NCBI GenBank assembly: GCA_963969345.1
Contig: OZ017768.1
Span: forward strand, 3,806,718 to 3,870,717
DNA from: Turbatrix aceti
Taxonomy: Eukaryota > Nematoda > Chromadorea > Rhabditida > Panagrolaimidae
DNA: 64,000 bases
Reading direction: 5' to 3'
Below the pieces are notes generated by a model, which saw only the letters and a program-made list of their open reading frames with translations, was not told the DNA's origin and did not search any database. Of this stretch, positions 12,800 through 22,230 are shown in pieces. Made by a program: the position numbers and the translations under genes. How positions within the stretch are numbered: the first letter of the stretch is position 1; every line of letters starts with the position of its first letter.

Positions 12800-13680
12800 T
12801 CAGCGAAAATAGGCTGTTCTGTCGTCAACGCGAACACTCGTCGGCTCAAAGTTAGGCATATCGATGGCGAATTCCATGTCCTTGGACGTCCCGTCCGGCT
12901 TGAGCATGCGGACGTTCAGGCTCAGGACAAGTCCCTTCGCAGTCGGGTCCACGTTTCGGACAACGATCGTGTTGACGCGGGTCTTGACGCTCTTCGTGCT
13001 GCAGTCGAAGCTTTCCACACTCGACGGGGTCAGGGGGGTCGTTAACGACGGTGAGGATAAAGTCGGGTCGCTCGTTGCCATCGGAGTCTGCGACGCCTGC
13101 TGGGGAGGGCAGACGTGCTGTATAGCAACGCCCCGGAGAGCGTTCAACTTATTGTAGTCCATTTTGAGGGGCGCGCCATTCGCGGAGAAGATCTCACGCG
13201 TGTACTGCAAATCCGAGCCATCAATTCAAGGACAGACCGTCCCCCGCCTACCATATTTCTGCCGTGGGAGACAAAGATGCGATCCCGGCACAGAAGCGGC
13301 TGAGGCGGAAAAACGCCGTGCGTCTCGGGCAGAGGCACGACATCGTGCCCACAAGAACTGCTCCCGTTCCCGTTTTTGTTCCTCGAGTGTGTCAGAAAAT
13401 TCCCGGAATCAAAAATCTTTTCGTCAGACCCTTCGGAAGACAACGTCGCCTCATTGCTGTACGAAATGTGGGATGTCGAGGATTCTGCCCGGGGTATGGC
13501 CCGAACCATTGCGGCAGCCTCGTCAATTGCCCCGAGCAGACGCTGTCGAAGGCGGCGTCTCGCCTGCGAGGGAGTGATGAGCGGAAGCGAATCGAGCTCG
13601 TTCAAATCCGCGGTGCTCGATGAGAGCCGGCGAGACAGTGAGTACCGATCGGCGCGCCGTGATGCGATGCCATTGGTCAT
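12800..13680 (-). CDS. Hypothetical protein, two exons
   Basis: Exons 13680-13252 and 13204-12800 join in phase (donor ATG|GTAGGC, acceptor TTTGCAG|TAC) to give 277 aa. The N-terminal half is basic and Ser-rich with a predicted helix (QARRRLRQRLLGAIDEAA). The middle is low-complexity S/T/P. The C-terminal 60 residues alternate hydrophobic and charged residues (GLVLSLNVRMLKPDGTSKDM, then EFAIDMPNF) and look folded. That pattern faintly recalls the small beta-domain at the end of OSR1/WNK-type kinases, but I would not assign it. No signal peptide or membrane segment. The start at 13680 is the first ATG in frame; the frame is open for about 120 bp further upstream. Confidence 0.5.
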
Positions 13681-13839
13681 TACGTTCTCTGTCGTTGCCG
13701 AACGATAGTCGGGGTACGCGACTTTGGCACGGGGTGGCAGCCGGAGGCGCGGGATGGCATGGCATGCAAAATTGCCCACGGCGAAGGGAAATTTGCATTT
13801 CAAATGCCGTAAAAAAATGGAAAAAGTTTGAATTTTGGG

Positions 13840-14100
13840 TTTTTTATTTTCGCTGCCGGACCAAAAAAATTCTAATTCGTATTTTTCATTTTCGCGGCGT
13901 GACCAAAAATCGATTTTCGCTGCGGAACCAAAAAATTAAAATGCTTTGTATATTTTCGTTGCAGGACCAAAAAGTTGATTTTTTTTTGCAGCGAAACCAA
14001 AAATTGAAAATTTATAAATTGTCTTTTTCGTTTTCGCGGCAAGACAAAAAAATGGAAATACGTGTTTTTAATTTTCGCGGTAGGACCAAATTTAAGAATT
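13840..14100. repeat. Degenerate tandem repeat
   Basis: About five imperfect units of roughly 45-65 bp, each containing a core like TTTTCGCGGC-rGGACCAAAAA followed by an AT-rich stretch (cores near 13852, 13892, 13920, 13958, 14030, 14078). It lies in the spacer between the hypothetical gene and the sperm-specific protein gene and is non-coding. Confidence 0.55.
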
Positions 14101-14455
14101 GGCGTTGTGCGGAAGCAAACAGATCCGAGAAATACGCAAGAAATACGCTTCAACTTCCATGCTCCTTCATTTTTTTGCTGCAATTACTCATTTTTGCATA
14201 AAAATTTGATACGCTGATCGTATTCAGCGTAAAAATTAAAAAAGATGGAATACGCTTTTCTTATTCAGCTAAAAAAATTTTGCGTTGCGTGCGTATTCAC
14301 GCTGAATAAAACATCTTGATTCGCAGTTCCCGATCAAAAAAGGGCAAAATTAGCATGCCAAAAAGCGCAAAAGAAGCATTTAGGCAAAATGGGAACGTGA
14401 ATACTGCGTAGTCAATCGTTGTCGACGAACTGCAAATCCCAGCTCCCCGAGTGCG

Positions 14456-14853
14456 ATGTCAGCCCTTGCGTGTGAGCCTCCCGGGTGCCCGATCTCGGCT
14501 GCAGGCGGAAAGTCCAAGCACAAGCTCATCAATCGCAGTGCCCTCCGTCTGGCTTACAAGATCAAGTCTTCGAACAACTCCAACTACAACGTCAATCCCG
14601 TCTTCGGTTTTATCGGTGTCAGCGAAGTCGCTCAGATCGAAATTACCCGCAAGGTGACGGGCTTTTGACTCCCGTGCCTATGCTCTTTGACACGCATTTT
14701 CCCTTTCAGGCCGGTAAGCCAAAGGCCGACAAACTGGTCATCGTGTTCAACGCTGTCCCCGACGATGCCACGGATCCCAAGACCGCGCTTGAAACCGCGC
14801 CGCCCAACGAAATCGCCGGCGAGATTACCGTCAAGCTTTCTGCTGCCGAATAA
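14456..14853 (+). CDS. Sperm-specific protein with MSP domain (SSP family)
   Basis: Exons 14456-14653 and 14710-14853 give 113 aa, the size of nematode small sperm-specific proteins (about 105-115 aa) and shorter than classical MSP (127 aa). MSP-fold hallmarks are visible: the start MSALACEPPGCPISAAGG, the strand segment HKLINRSALRLAYKIKSSNN, and YNVNPVFGFI. The second exon begins AGKPKADKLVIVF and ends with a strand containing GEITVKL. MSP-domain proteins assemble into the cytoskeleton that drives amoeboid sperm crawling; the SSP subgroup is thought to have related sperm roles. The gene is a strong marker that the DNA is nematode. The acceptor TTTCAG|GCC is canonical. Expression is expected to be sperm-limited by family, which is not shown by the sequence. 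Confidence 0.9.
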
Positions 14854-14936
14854 TGTGCTTCACTGATAATAAATTTTATTTGCCAATTAAAATTGGCCTC
14901 GGGTTTTGGGCCGTGTTTTGGGAGCGAGTACTTGAG

Positions 14937-15160
14937 AATAAAATTTTCGGTTTTTTGTTTTAAATCTCAAAACTTCTGGCAGAATTGTTCACATTTTCGG
15001 AGCTTTTCATGTTTTTTTGCAAAAAAATGCATCACACGAAGGAAACCAGAATGATGCATTTTTTTGCAAAAAAAACATAAATAGCTCCAAAAATGTGAAC
15101 AATTCTGCCAAAAGTTTTGAGTTTTAAGACAGAAAAAACCGAAATTTTTTTTCTCAGTAT
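14937..15160. repeat. Inverted repeat of about 220 bp
   Basis: Two arms of about 90-100 bp face each other around a short loop near 15045. Matching stretches include AAAACTTCTGGCAGAATTGT on the left against ACAATTCTGCCAAAAGTTTT on the right, and TTTTTTTGCAAAAAAATGCA on both sides. The repeat begins about 80 bp after the SSP stop codon, so transcripts reading through would form a long hairpin. It could be a foldback element remnant; no target-site duplication was identified. Confidence 0.7.
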
Positions 15161-15744
15161 TTTTTGTTTAAAAACCCAAAATTTAGATGACTCGACCCAA
15201 AATTTCGGATCGTGTTACCCAAATTTTCGAATTTTTGGACAGGTACTTGAATGCTTGTTTTTTGTAGCATTCGTCATGACCACCGGAAACGGGTGTAATT
15301 ACTAGGTACATACGTGCAAGATCCATGCACAATCTCTTCTGCTGCGTGATGACGTCGCCGGTCTGGTCAGTCAGTCCCCCTCCTACGCGCAGTAGTAAAA
15401 AAACCCGAGGAAGCCTGCGCCACCGACGTCGCAATCCGACGACAGGCTTGTCGGGTTTTTTTTCTGACGCTCTGCCTGCTCCATACCTCCCCCCGTGTTC
15501 GTTTAAACAAAACATTTCACGATGATTTTTCTTTTCTTTCATAAACTTTTCTTGCTTCCGTCGTTGTCAGCAACAAAGACAACGACCGCGGTAGCGGCCG
15601 TTTCACGTTGCAACGGGATCGCCGAATATGTGGTCACTTCACTCGCGATCCTGATCCCGATCCCGCCGTTATAGCGATCTCTGACCAGTTAATCTTATAT
15701 ATCTCGTTTACCCTTCATCCTACGATTTTGGCGCCCGCCACTCA

Positions 15745-16357
15745 CAAGGAAAGTGTCAGGGTTCATTTTGGAATTTCTTCACGAAACTTTGCCAAAAGTT
15801 TGATTTTACTATGAGAAGTTTATACTGAAAAATTCAGTTGCACCGCTCATGATCTGACAGAGTTACGGTAGTCGAAAATCACGTTTTTGCCATTTTTGAC
15901 GATTTTTGGCACGTTCTAGCTAACAAACAACATTATTTTCAAAATCAGGGTGTGCATCAATCGACGTAGTTTTGCATGGAGAATCAGATAAAAATATAAA
16001 AATATAGGTTTGCCACCTTAAAAAATGCCAAAATTTGCATTCGAAAAGAGGTCACAATGCCAACATTGGTTCGGCATTTTTCAAGGTCACGACCCTACGT
16101 TATTATATTTTTATCCGATTGTCCATGCAAAACTACGTCGATTGATGCACACCCTGATTTTGAAAATAATGTTGTTTGTTAGCTAGAACGTGCCAAAAAT
16201 CGTCAAAAATGGCAAAAACGTGATTTTCGACTACCGTAACTCTGTCAGATCATGAGCGGTGCAACTGAATTTTTCAGTATAAACTTCTCATAGTAAAATC
16301 AAACTTTTGGCAAAGTTTCGTGAAGAAATTCCAAAATGAACCCTGACACTTTCCTTG
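15745..16357. mobile_element. 613-bp foldback (MITE-like) element inserted in COQ4
   Basis: Two nearly identical arms of about 265 bp in inverted orientation flank a centre of roughly 80 bp. The termini are CAAGGAAAGTGTCAGGGTTC and its complement. A 3-bp TCA occurs directly on both sides (15742-15744 and 16358-16360), consistent with a target-site duplication. Only a few differences separate the arms, so the insertion looks young. It encodes no transposase and is therefore non-autonomous. It lies across the 3' end of the last COQ4 exon and provides the stop codon now used. Confidence 0.88.
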
Positions 16358-19300
16358 TCAGCGATAGGCACAATGTTGCATTCTTGCTGGACGTCGATGA
16401 GCGGTCGATCGAGGAGACTCTCCCACTCGAGGGTGATGAAGAGTTTGCCGTTGGCGGCCTGTTCGGTGACCCACGGTAGGTTGCGTTCGATGAGTTCTTT
16501 TCCATGCCTGAATAAACCGAATTCTTCGTTTTTCGTTTTTCGTCCGCTGCAAAAAACTCACTTCGGACCAAGTCGCGCAGCACCAAAGATTCCCGCGGTA
16601 ACGCACATGGGAAGGCCGAGCTGGATGCCTTCGAAAAACTTGACGGTCACCTCGCCCAGCATGTGGGGTCGCATTTCGAGGAGTGTGTGGTTGAAATCGT
16701 GCGTCTCCCGGTATCTAAGATGATGGGATTCATTATTATAATAATTTGTGTCATTCACACTCTTCTCGCGGTATAAATACTTTTCTTTCCCTCCTCGCCG
16801 TTAAATTGCCCGGCGAAGAGGAAAACGAGAGCATTTCCCGCTGCGATAGAATCCCCCGATATCCTTGTGCCTCAATTGCTGGATTCGGCTGACCAAAACA
16901 GATTTCGTGTAATGAAATCCGCCCGTTGCAACGCTCGGTGTTGTGTAATTTCCCCGTACGCCCGATTTGTGTTACAGATTTAACTGCAATCAACCAACCG
17001 ACCGCAACCGGTCCGTTATCCAATTATGGATGCAACGTATTTGTATGTATAAAATATCATGAACGTTCTATCAAAATTCATCAAGATAGAACGATTTTGC
17101 GCACTTTTGCGATCGCTGGATGACAAAAATCGTCCCGCTAACTGATTTAACCAATTTTTAAATATTTAGATTGTTGCAAACTTTTTCCCGTCACAGGGTA
17201 ATAAGAAATTCCACTAAAAACCAGTTATGGCTATCACAATTCTTATTACACGTAGAAATATTTATACATTTGTGTATTTCTATGCCCCTCACTGCCGAGA
17301 GAGACCCTTATCCCCCCTTGATGACCGCGCATGCTTCTGCTTTCTGCAACTTTTTTTGTACTACATTTTTTTTCCAAACAAAAATGACGTTCGTTCGTAA
17401 AAATGTTACTGGTGCTTTTTTTACGAAACCGGATCGAGGCTCTCGATTGGAATGAAAAAAACGCCTGAAGACGTTCCCATCTTAAAACAACAACATCTGG
17501 TAATACCTCGATCGGTAGTAGTACCCAGACTGGTTTTAGTGACAAGAACAAAAAAAAACGTTGGCTGGGTTCTGCACGTCATCGTCCAGCATCCCCCAGC
17601 AAAGGAGGCTGGACAGGGCATCTTCTTCATATTTCGGCGGTCAATCAGTCAGCACTCGCGCCAGGAGACCACAATTGGCTAATTACACCCATTTCAAACC
17701 CGTTTTCGAACCATCGTCCAGCGTTCATTCGTTCTTTCTTCTTTTTTTTCGGTTTTCATTAGGTTCTTCAGACATTTTTCGCAGGGGAATATCAAATTTA
17801 ACGCTTCACTTCCGTGACTCATTTTGTACCCCCCTCAAAACCGCAGTCAGTCAGTCGTCAGTCGACTCGAAACCACCGCGTATCCCACCCTATGATCTTA
17901 TAACACACCATTACGGTTTGGTTTGTCTGATTTCCGTGCGAAGTCTCTTAGAGAGTCCGCGCAAGTACGCGAGCCCGTGTGCGGCATCCACAAAAAAAGC
18001 AGGGCAACCAACGCACACGGAAGACAGCCAGCCCCTCCGGGGATGTTGCCTTCCCTGCTTTCTTGCCTGTCTATTGTTTGTCTGCAGCGCAATCGATGGG
18101 CTTCAGTCGTACCCGGGATCGGTGCCCGTCTAATAGAGAGCGAAAACACTTCAGTTCCCCTGGATAATATGAAACTTCTTTTTTTTCTGGGGTAGTTGTG
18201 GTTTTTATTCGTTCTGCGTGTTTCTTATGGGTTTACCTTGTTCTAGTTTTTTTACTTGGTTGGATCAAAATTAATGCTACAAAAATGAAAAATGTTTCGT
18301 GAATAATTATGCTCCTGATAATTGTTCGCGCATCTTTGTCAACATTTTTTTTGTGATTAACTAATCACCACAAAAGTTTCAATCTTGATTACATGATACG
18401 ATCAATCAAACTGCGATTGCCGGGATCCGCGCATTTTCGTAATCAATTTTTTTGTTGCGTGAAATCCGTTTTTTTTTAATTTCCCCAATTTTCAAAAAAT
18501 TCCAGGGGCCCACAAATGTCTCGACACCCGCTGTCGGGTGCTTCGCACAGCCTGCCGGGATCCGCGCATTCCTCACCCGCTCTCAAGAGACCACACGGCG
18601 TGCAGGCCGGTCTTCGACGATCGTACAACGCTTCGCTGCCGCGCTCGATCGCCATCCATCCCGCATCTATCCCCCGAATTCCACGCAGTCTGAGCAGCCA
18701 TGCGCCGTCGTCGATTTCCACTACGAAATCATACCACTCCCAACAATCTCAATCCCCGACATCGAATCGGAGAGGGTCAAATGACACAAAGCACAGCACG
18801 AGCACGGGCTCTAATTCTACCTCAGAATCCATACTCAACACCACCCCAAATACCAACAGCAAGTCGGGGCTCTTTGGTTCAGTCAAATTTGTCAAATCAG
18901 TGTCTATGCGGACGTCTCCGATCCATCCGGTGAGGAGGGCACCTGACTACCGGGTGCGAGAGTTATTCAGACTCGACCCGCTCGTGTTTTTCTTCATCGG
19001 CTTCATTCCTCCCTTCGTCGGAGCCGTTTCGTCCATTTTTGTAGCCCTGTTGTTCCACAATGAACAGATTTCGGGGTACAATTGGCAGTGTGGGGTTCGT
19101 TTTTTTTCATTTTTTACAAAAAAATATCATTTTTTACAAAAAATATCATTTTTACAAAAAAATATCATTTTTTACAAAAAATATCATTTTTTACAAAAAA
19201 TATCATTTTTTACTTTTTTTTGGCAAAAAATATAAAAAAAAATAATTTTTGTAAATTTGATTTTTAGCGCATTTTTTTATAAGAATCAAAAAAATATTTC

Positions 19301-21087
19301 TTTACTTTTTTTGCCAAAAAAAAATTTTTCATTTAAAATTTTTTTTAATAAATTTGAATTTTGGCCCAATTTTTTTATAAAAATCAAAAAAAAATTATTT
19401 TTTACATTTTTTTGCAAAACAAAATTAAAATTTTTTTTGGATTTTTCTTAAACAAATTAGATTTTTGGCTCAATTTTTTTTATAAAAATCAAAAAAGAAA
19501 TTTTCATTCATTTTTTTACCACAAATCTATGAATAAAGAAGTTTTCGACCCTTTCAACCAAAATCAAGAAAAAAACGGTATTCTAGCGAGCAAGACTGCC
19601 ATCGCTGTCCAGAATCATCAACCTCCCTATGGAGAGAATTTTCTGGCAATTCGCCTTTCTATTTCACATTCCTCTACGCTGTTTGGAACTCGGCGTAGGC
19701 TGTAAGTACATTTTTTTCCTTTTTTTCAGTCTGACGCCAAATTTTTTTTATAGTCAACCGCTACGGCCGCCTGCGTTCGGTAGATACCCGCTGGCCCCGG
19801 TTCTACACCTTCTCCCGGTACATGTACGCCATCCTGGGCATGCTGGAGCTCATTTTTATGATTGCCCTATCCGTTGTTGGCGAGCGAGAATTTATACGTA
19901 CGCGTTTTTTATATTTTTCTCCCAAAAATATTTACTGTTTTTTCAAAAATTTCAGAGTACCACGTAATTTTTTTCTACCTATTTGGCTTGTTTGCGACCG
20001 GATTTTTCATCTCAAACGTCATCTGTCATGCCAATTCACTCTACTACCTCAATCCTTACGTAAGATTCTTCCAGCCCCCAAAAATAGTTTAAAATGACAT
20101 TTTTACCTATATTTTTTTTTTCAGGGCCGATTGTCGTACAGAATAAAAACCGTAGTTCTCATACTCTACTTCATCTCTATTCCCATCCTGTTAGGATCAT
20201 TTTTGCTCTACTGGAAAAAGTGCATTACCGATAGTAAGTTTTTTTTGTTTTTCCCTCGATCAAGGATAAAAATGACGGGAATTTTCATTTCAGTGTACGA
20301 TGTATTCGCCCTCATGGAGTACACAGACGTTTTCCTGAGCATCATCTACCACTGCTGCGCATTCTTTGACATCCGTTATAAGGTCGTCTTCAGTGTTCGC
20401 GACGTCAGAAAAATCAAGAATCAATAAAAAATATTTAGTAAATATTCCGGCCGCCTACGCTTACGATTGATTTCCATATCAAACCTGCCTGCCTGTATTT
20501 ATAAAATTCGAAAAAAATAGTTTGATTTCACAAGTTTTGCTTTGATGTATAAATAATTGACAAAAACTTGAAAATTGATCCTAAAATAGGTATTCTGTGG
20601 AATTTTTGTTATTTTAACCCTAAAATTACCAAAAACAAGGAAATTACCCTCAATCGCGCATTTTTGACCCCTTGAACCCCAAAAAAATTATAAAACCTCA
20701 CCTCTGCATGACGTAAACCAGTTCTTCGTCATCGATGTACTGAACCGGAGGTCTGGCATCCGGGGAAGTCTTCAATCCATCGAGAAACCCAACATACGCC
20801 CGACCAAGGGTATTCTCAGGCAGCGACCTGAGCCTGGCAATATCGATCGTGGAAGTGTTGATTCGAGGCCGGGTTTCCAGAAGTTTCCGTCCACTGACGT
20901 CCGAAGCCATGCGATCACGAATGTTTCGCAGGATCGGGGTGATCGCGGTCGTCTCGCCCATCGTAGCCACCATATCGCCTCGCCTGGGATCCAGAATAGC
21001 GGTTAAAGCAGACCCAAAGCTCAGGATCGTTTTCTGGAGACCGGTGGTGGGGATGTGCGTGGGATAGAGCTTAGGAATCGTTGCCAT
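16288..21087 (-). CDS. coq-4: Ubiquinone biosynthesis protein COQ4
   Basis: Mitochondrial inner-membrane matrix-face protein of the coenzyme Q synthome. Exons 21087-20702, 16714-16562 and 16507-16288 join in phase (252 aa; human about 265). Visible hallmarks: N-terminal [13 protein letters not shown]; the segment [39 protein letters not shown]; and the zinc motif H-D-x2-H-x11-E (His134, Asp135, His138, Glu150), followed by [18 protein letters not shown]. The N-terminus begins almost at the conserved domain, so a targeting presequence is short or missing. Intron 1 is almost 4 kb and contains a PGAP2-like gene on the other strand. The last 24 codons after IVPIA come from a foldback element; removing it restores a frame ending after six further residues. 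The gene starts 26 bp after the DNLZ stop codon, suggesting one transcription unit. Identification is secure; function of the altered tail is unknown. Confidence 0.92.
18516..20427 (+). CDS. PGAP2-like (FRAG1/CWH43 N-terminal family) membrane protein
   Basis: Golgi/ER protein family acting in GPI-anchor lipid remodelling. Six exons join in phase: 18516-19094, 19587-19701, 19754-19897, 19956-20059, 20125-20233, 20294-20427 (394 aa). A Ser/Arg/Thr-rich cytosolic-type extension of about 145 residues precedes the first TM ([20 protein letters not shown]). Family hallmarks follow: [20 protein letters not shown] matching the LPSVSxxI...R-hydrophobic segment of PGAP2, then [10 protein letters not shown], several TM helices, [20 protein letters not shown], and the last helix with [15 protein letters not shown]. 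Human PGAP2 is about 250 aa, so the N-terminal extension is extra. The whole gene lies on the opposite strand within the first intron of COQ4. The second exon is preceded by an unusual long repeat-rich intron and a TTCTAG acceptor. Confidence 0.85.
19110..19520 (+). repeat. AT-rich tandem repeats in PGAP2-like intron 1
   Basis: About five copies of an 18-20 bp unit (TTTTTTACAAAAAATATCA) occupy 19115-19215. They are followed by about three copies of a roughly 110-bp unit containing TTTTTATAAAAATCAAAAAA. The whole block lies between the first and second coding exons. Confidence 0.65.
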
Positions 21088-21113
21088 CCTTCAAAAATAA
21101 CTATTTTATACAT

Positions 21114-21566
21114 TTATCCCAAAAATTTTTTAAAAGAAACCTTTTCGACACTTTTTTCGTTCACAATTGAAAAAACACCGGCTTTAGTGACTGATTCACC
21201 TTTTGCAGCCAAAATTTGCTCGATATTTTGCTTTCCTTCGAGGTCGGAAAACCAGCCGAGGTTGTCAGCGATGATGTGATGGTTTTCACACGAGTCACAC
21301 GTCACAATAACCACACCGGTGTCGTAGGAATTCTTGGAAAACTCTTTTGGACCCTGAAATGCATAATTCTTCGTAAAAACCCCAAAAAGAGAAAAATAAC
21401 AAATTTGAAGACGAAATAATGAAAATTTAAGAAAAAAACCAACCTGTCGAGAATTGCAGACCTTGCAGGTGTACTGAATGGCGAGTCGACGATCAAGCTT
21501 GCCAATTGCCGACGAAAAAGTACGACTCCACGGCAGACGAAGCGCAGAACGTAGCAAAAAGCTCAT
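21114..21566 (-). CDS. dnlz: DNL-type zinc finger protein (Zim17/Tim15/HEP, DNLZ)
   Basis: Mitochondrial chaperone of mtHsp70. Exons 21566-21444 and 21353-21114 join in phase (120 aa). A mitochondrial presequence is visible ([20 protein letters not shown]: Arg-rich, no acidic residues). The zinc ribbon has CKVC and CDSC pairs, and the diagnostic DNL motif lies in [17 protein letters not shown]; the order and spacing match human DNLZ. It keeps mtHsp70 soluble in protein import and Fe-S assembly. It shares a 202-bp spacer with the divergent POLR3K gene and is followed after 26 bp by COQ4, another mitochondrial protein gene on the same strand. The start is the ATG that opens the presequence. Confidence 0.93.
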   Translation of the reverse strand: MSFLLRSALRLPWSRTFSSAIGKLDRRLAIQYTCKVCNSRQVGFFLKFSLFRLQICYFSLFGVFTKNYAFQGPKEFSKNSYDTGVVIVTCDSCENHHIIADNLGWFSDLEGKQNIEQILAAKGESVTKAGVFSIVNEKSVEKVSFKKFLG

Positions 21567-21768
21567 CAAGACGAGTAAAAGTGAAGTGAATTTTACTCGT
21601 GCTTTTTCTTTCGCTCGCGAAACATATAAAAAAAAGAGTCTCGCAGCGATTTTTTCAATAGGACATTTTTCCAATCTGATCGTGACCTTTTTTACGGGTT
21701 ACAATTATTTTTTCGCCTGTTTCATCGATTTGAATCTGTTTTTCATCTTTCAGCGTTGTTCTGCCAAA
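21567..21768. promoter_or_regulatory. Shared divergent promoter of DNLZ-COQ4 and POLR3K
   Basis: Only 202 bp separate the start codons of DNLZ (minus) and POLR3K (plus), so both 5'UTRs and any promoter elements must lie here. No TATA box is obvious. An acceptor-like TTTCTTTTCAG-type tract (CATCTTTCAG, ending at 21752) precedes the POLR3K ATG by 17 bp and may be a trans-splice site. Confidence 0.5.
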
Positions 21769-22220
21769 ATGCTCATGTTCTGTCCAACTTGCGGTCGTTT
21801 GACGACCCTCGAAGAAGGCTTCAAGCGATTCAAGTTCGTCTGTAATGCTTGTGACTTTGCCATGCCTGTCTGTGGAGAGGTGAGTCACTCACTCATGATT
21901 TTAAATTTGCCGTAGCTTCCATTTGACCTGTTTTGCAGATCCGAAGTCGACTGTATCCTCGTTTGAAGGACATTGACGACGTTCTCGGTGGACCCACTGT
22001 CTGGGAAAATGCTCAGGTCACTTCAGGTAAGTTACAATGTTTTTCTATCCAATTTTTTGTATGGATGTATGAATATTTTTAAATATTTGCAGAACGTTGC
22101 CCCAAATGCTCGCATGAGAAGGCATATTTCATGCAACTCCAAACACGAAGTGCCGACGAGCCATCGACGATTTTCTATCGTTGTGCCAATGTCGACTGTG
22201 CCTATCGATGGAAGGAGTGA
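21769..22220 (+). CDS. rpc-11: RNA polymerase III subunit RPC11/RPC10 (POLR3K)
   Basis: Small Pol III subunit needed for RNA 3' cleavage, termination and reinitiation. Exons 21769-21879, 21939-22026 and 22093-22220 join in phase (108 aa; human 108). The N-terminal zinc ribbon shows CPTC and CNAC. The linker RLYPRLKDIDDVLGG is highly conserved. The C-terminal TFIIS-like ribbon has CPKC and CANVDC, with the acidic hairpin in QTRSADEP that inserts into the polymerase active centre. It ends YRWKE, equivalent to HRWRD in human. The gene is complete and ordinary. It diverges from DNLZ and ends 10 bp from the stop of a possible minus-strand frame at 22231. Confidence 0.95.
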
Positions 22221-22230
22221 TTACGATCGC

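Noticed and set aside
16336..16482. Plus-strand open frame starting in the foldback element at the COQ4 3' end
   Set aside because: It is the reverse complement of the COQ4 last exon, which has clear homology on the minus strand.
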